NCBI RefSeq assembly: GCF_005239225.2
Contig: NC_133288.1
Coordinates: 19,970,169 to 20,034,168 of the forward strand
Source of the DNA: Populus alba
Taxonomy: Eukaryota > Streptophyta > Magnoliopsida > Malpighiales > Salicaceae
DNA length: 64,000 nt
Direction of reading: 5' to 3'
The position numbers were made by a program, and so were the translations under genes. Below the pieces are notes generated by a model that searched no databases, was not told the DNA's origin, and saw nothing but the letters and a program-made list of their open reading frames with translations. This document shows, one piece after another, positions 61,443 through 64,000 of this stretch. The first letter of the stretch is position 1; each line of letters starts with the position of its first letter.

Positions 61443-62317
61443 ATGAAGAGGCAAACGCCGTGGAGCGATGAGGAGGATGATTCCTCGTCGTCTTCGGGTT
61501 CAGATTCAGATGGCGCAGCAGCTGGCAAGAAATCATCTAGACAAAAGAAATCTAAAGGTAATAAATATTTCTTGAACAGACGTATTATATTACATTCTTT
61601 AAGAAATATTTAATTTCCTGATAGTCAAATAAAAGCATAATAACGTTAATTAATGTATGATGATTGAATGGAAGGAAGAAAGATGGATGTGTAACGAATG
61701 AATTCTGGTCGGTACTAAGGAAAAACCTAGAAAGTCCAGGTTGTTAAAGAGACAGACATACTAAGAAGAATCTTAATGGGCTGTTTTTGCTCCCTCTGAT
61801 GCTAGTTGTTGTATTGTTAATTGTTCCTTAACCATTTTGTTAATCATTTTGGTATCCTGTGTTCGTTTCTTCTATTCTTGAGATTTGTTTTTGGCTACTA
61901 TAGAAAGTTTTGAGATTACCCATATGAACAGGCAAGTCTGGAAAGCTCAAGAGTGGTGGTGCTGTGGACTTTGAAGCGTTGAGACAACATGGGTATAAAG
62001 GGGGGTTGTCAGTCCTGAGTGTGCCAGCACCAAAAGATGACACGAAACCAGACTGGACTTGGTCTACTGGCAAAGAGCGTCGCGAAACCACGGATGTTGG
62101 AGAATCCTACCAAGAACGACAGAAAACAAGATATGCATTGAGGGATGGAGAGGCTTTGATGAATGTGCAAACTTCTAAAGAGAAGAAAAATATGTCATTC
62201 CAGCAGAAAGAGAAGAGGAAACGAGAGCTTGGTCAGGCTAGTAGGGGGAAGAATTATGTTGAAGAAGAGAAGAGGTTGTTAAGGGAAAGCGGTGTCTACT
62301 CTGGTTTTGATGCGTGA
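61443..62317 (+). CDS. Small conserved Lys/Ser-rich protein of unknown function
   Basis: Two exons, 61443-61557 and 61932-62317, joined at a phase-1 GT-AG intron, giving 166 residues. The N-terminus (MKRQTPWSDEEDD) is followed by a Ser/Asp run and a Lys-rich stretch, a typical disordered nuclear profile with possible nuclear localisation signal (KKSSRQKKSKG, residues 28-38). A middle segment reads VDFEALRQHGYKGG..VLSVPAPKD and the C-terminus is charged and probably helical, ending QASRGKNYVEEEKRLLRESG. The ordered C-terminal part looks like sequence conserved across plants, but I cannot name the family with confidence and give no function. The frame can be extended upstream to 61344, but the ATG at 61443 follows the leader and telo-box and suits the acidic start. 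Confidence 0.85.
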
Positions 62318-63011
62318 TCACTGATGCTGATGCTCCTTGTTATGCAAGGGACTTGAAAATCCTGTTAATTTAGGGACTTTCTTGCACCAATATGATTGGT
62401 TTGTACCATGCAATTAGATCTAGTGTGATTTACCGTGTGCTTTTTGATAGATTTTTGTCTGACAGGAAAATCAAAGTGGTAAATTGTCAACTGATTTACT
62501 GCATTTTCTTGCCCCCGGCCAATATTTCCTTTTGTGCTACTGGCCAGAGCTGCTTTTCCAGATCGTTTCAATGGAAATCGTGTGCACCTTTAATTTTTCA
62601 GCATCTATATGTATAGTAATTATTCGGAGTAGGCTAAGCTTGTGGGTAAGTTGCCCGAAAATGTCTGCGAAAACTTTAATAAGTATAATAATTCCACACA
62701 AAATGGTGTACAATTTGACTATTCTACAAGGTTATTAGAAATATCTTATTAAACTTAAAATCCAGTCTCACAACAATGCAGTAAACAAAACTGTAGATCC
62801 TCGGGTCAGAAATTCAATAGAGGTAGCCTTTCGAAAACTGGTAGCGCATGAAATAGAAACCTCAATCTTCTACAAACTGCTCCGACCTTAATCTTAGATT
62901 TGGTCAAACACTTCCCTCAATATCAAGGAAAAAATTTCATACCACGCAGGGCCTTTTTCAGCATCCATGTTCGGGTTTGGAATTACAGACTCCATGGGAA
63001 GGCAAGCGTGG
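62318..63011. other. Convergent 3' flanks of the 61443 gene and the HMT gene
   Basis: About 0.7 kb holding the 3' UTRs of two convergent genes; no further gene seen. Confidence 0.5.
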
Positions 63012-63490
63012 TCACTTTGAGGACGGAGCAGGAGATCTACTGGAAAGAGTCCTGTATATGGCTCTGATAGTATTGGGAGTTGTTCTGCAACAGCCTCCAA
63101 CAAGGGCAGCCCCAATCTCACACCATTTGTTTACATGTGATACAAAATCTTGATCTGATATGCCTGTGTTTTGCTGCAACAGAAAGTGAGTTGACACAGT
63201 TAAATGGCATTTTAAAAAATAGAACCAGCCAAGAAGTTGTAAGATACAGACAGAAAATAGTGTTCCGCAAGGCAAATTTGCTTGCAATTACTTTTGGAAG
63301 AGCTTGAGAGAATCCTTTTCTTGAAGTAACAAGGACTAACTGATGCCTTCGAATATTATTAAAAAACAATATGGAAATAATTTCCATGTGCTTTCCACAG
63401 CCATCAAAATGAACTCACCACCCATTCCTTTCGCTTGCCATCGTAACTCTCTCCACTGTTTGGATAAATAAGTATTGGTTTTGTAGTCAC
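63012..63490 (-). CDS. HMT: Homocysteine S-methyltransferase, 3' end only
   Basis: Two terminal exons on the minus strand, 63419-63490 and 63012-63173, joined in phase 0. The first encodes VTTKPILIYPNSGESYDG and KRKEWV; the second QNTGISDQDFVSHVNKWCEIG, then ALVGGCCRTTPNTIRAI, ending APSSK. The GGCC pair supplies two of the three zinc-binding cysteines that activate homocysteine in this family. Plant HMTs transfer a methyl group from S-methylmethionine to homocysteine to make methionine; some members act on selenocysteine. The upstream exons, with the catalytic Cys in a GVNC-type motif and the start codon, must lie beyond the right edge, since no further coding exon is seen between 63491 and 64000. 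Which isoform (HMT1, 2 or 3) cannot be told from this part. Confidence 0.9.
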
Positions 63491-64000
63491 CTGATAAAAT
63501 CATTCATGAAGATAGAAAATTTTCATTAAGCACAAGTGCCAGACACCCGTTAACTTTATTATATATATATATATTTATATATATATATATATATTAAGAA
63601 CATGAAATCATTTGTATTTTTTATCCAACAACTATTTTAACATAAAATAGAAACCATGAAGTCAAGGGGCAAGTGTTATAACTGTTGCTGCCATAGAACA
63701 TCCACCCAAGTCATCTAGTATCAAGCGATGTTATAAGCCAACAGCTATCCATTACCACATTCTTTATACCAACAGTGCACAGTGGAATATATTGCAAGAC
63801 CATATTGGACCCAAAAAAAAGTACAAAATCATCAATATCATCTTAAATCTCCAAAATAGACAAGGAGCTTATCACGATTGTAAAATTCCTAAGCTATGGT
63901 TGATGTTACTTTAGTTCATTCAATTCTTAAATTCAATCGCAGTTATTGACTTTTTAACCAGAGAAAAATAAAAGATAATTGTAAGTTCAAACACTGTCGA
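63491..64000 (-). other. Intron of the HMT gene (to window edge)
   Basis: A/T-rich sequence with an interrupted (AT)n run (63561-63595) and no further exon-like frame next to splice signals; taken as intron. Confidence 0.5.
63561..63595. repeat. (AT)n microsatellite
   Basis: Two AT runs separated by a TTT interruption, about 35 bases. Confidence 0.85.

Overview
This is nuclear DNA of a woody eudicot, most likely a poplar or willow (Populus/Salix). The evidence is intron-rich genes with GT-AG (a few GC-AG) introns, plant-specific families (SKIP30, LTPG, vicilin, PPR, FLZ, BST1), very AT-rich spacers, and an AT-rich MITE-like repeat of a kind I associate with poplar. The species call is an inference. 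I see no bacterial, organellar or viral genes and no CRISPR array.

Layout, left to right. A SKIP30-type F-box/kelch gene (minus) has a 2.2-kb 5'-UTR intron. Three GPI-anchored lipid-transfer protein genes follow: two close paralogues on the minus strand (6.6-7.3 and 10.0-10.9 kb) and a divergent one on the plus strand (15.9-16.9 kb). The last two are separated by a 3.9-kb duplicated repeat that carries long palindromes. Next come a decayed Ole e 6-like fragment, an intact six-exon vicilin gene with a seed-type promoter, and a single-exon mitochondrial-type PPR gene similar to At1g03100. An FCS-like zinc-finger gene follows; its intron is full of repeats and its second exon looks frameshifted. 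About 12 kb of spacer then leads to a ten-exon type I inositol polyphosphate 5-phosphatase of the BST1/MRH3 type (minus), with two GC-AG introns and extra spliced segments after the stop. Another ~11 kb of AT-rich spacer ends in a compact gene group: BUD32 (KEOPS kinase), STN1 (CST telomere-capping subunit), a small conserved Lys/Ser-rich protein divergent from STN1, and the 3' end of a homocysteine S-methyltransferase gene that runs off the right edge.

Exon joins were worked out by hand from splice signals and reading phase; each completed model gives an open frame with a length normal for its family. The genes do not form a pathway. Related neighbours are the three LTPG paralogues and, more suggestively, BUD32 and STN1, which both have reported links to telomere or genome maintenance. 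Spacers are dominated by two repeat families: an AT-rich MITE-like element (at least seven copies or fragments) and arrays built on a motif like GGTTAACCCG-TCAAACCCGGG (five places, both orientations). I found nothing I can defend as a wholly new biological system. The most unusual items are the palindromic duplicated repeat, the two GC-AG introns and spliced 3' region of BST1, the broken FLZ exon, a 24-bp perfect hairpin, and the BUD32-STN1 neighbourhood.
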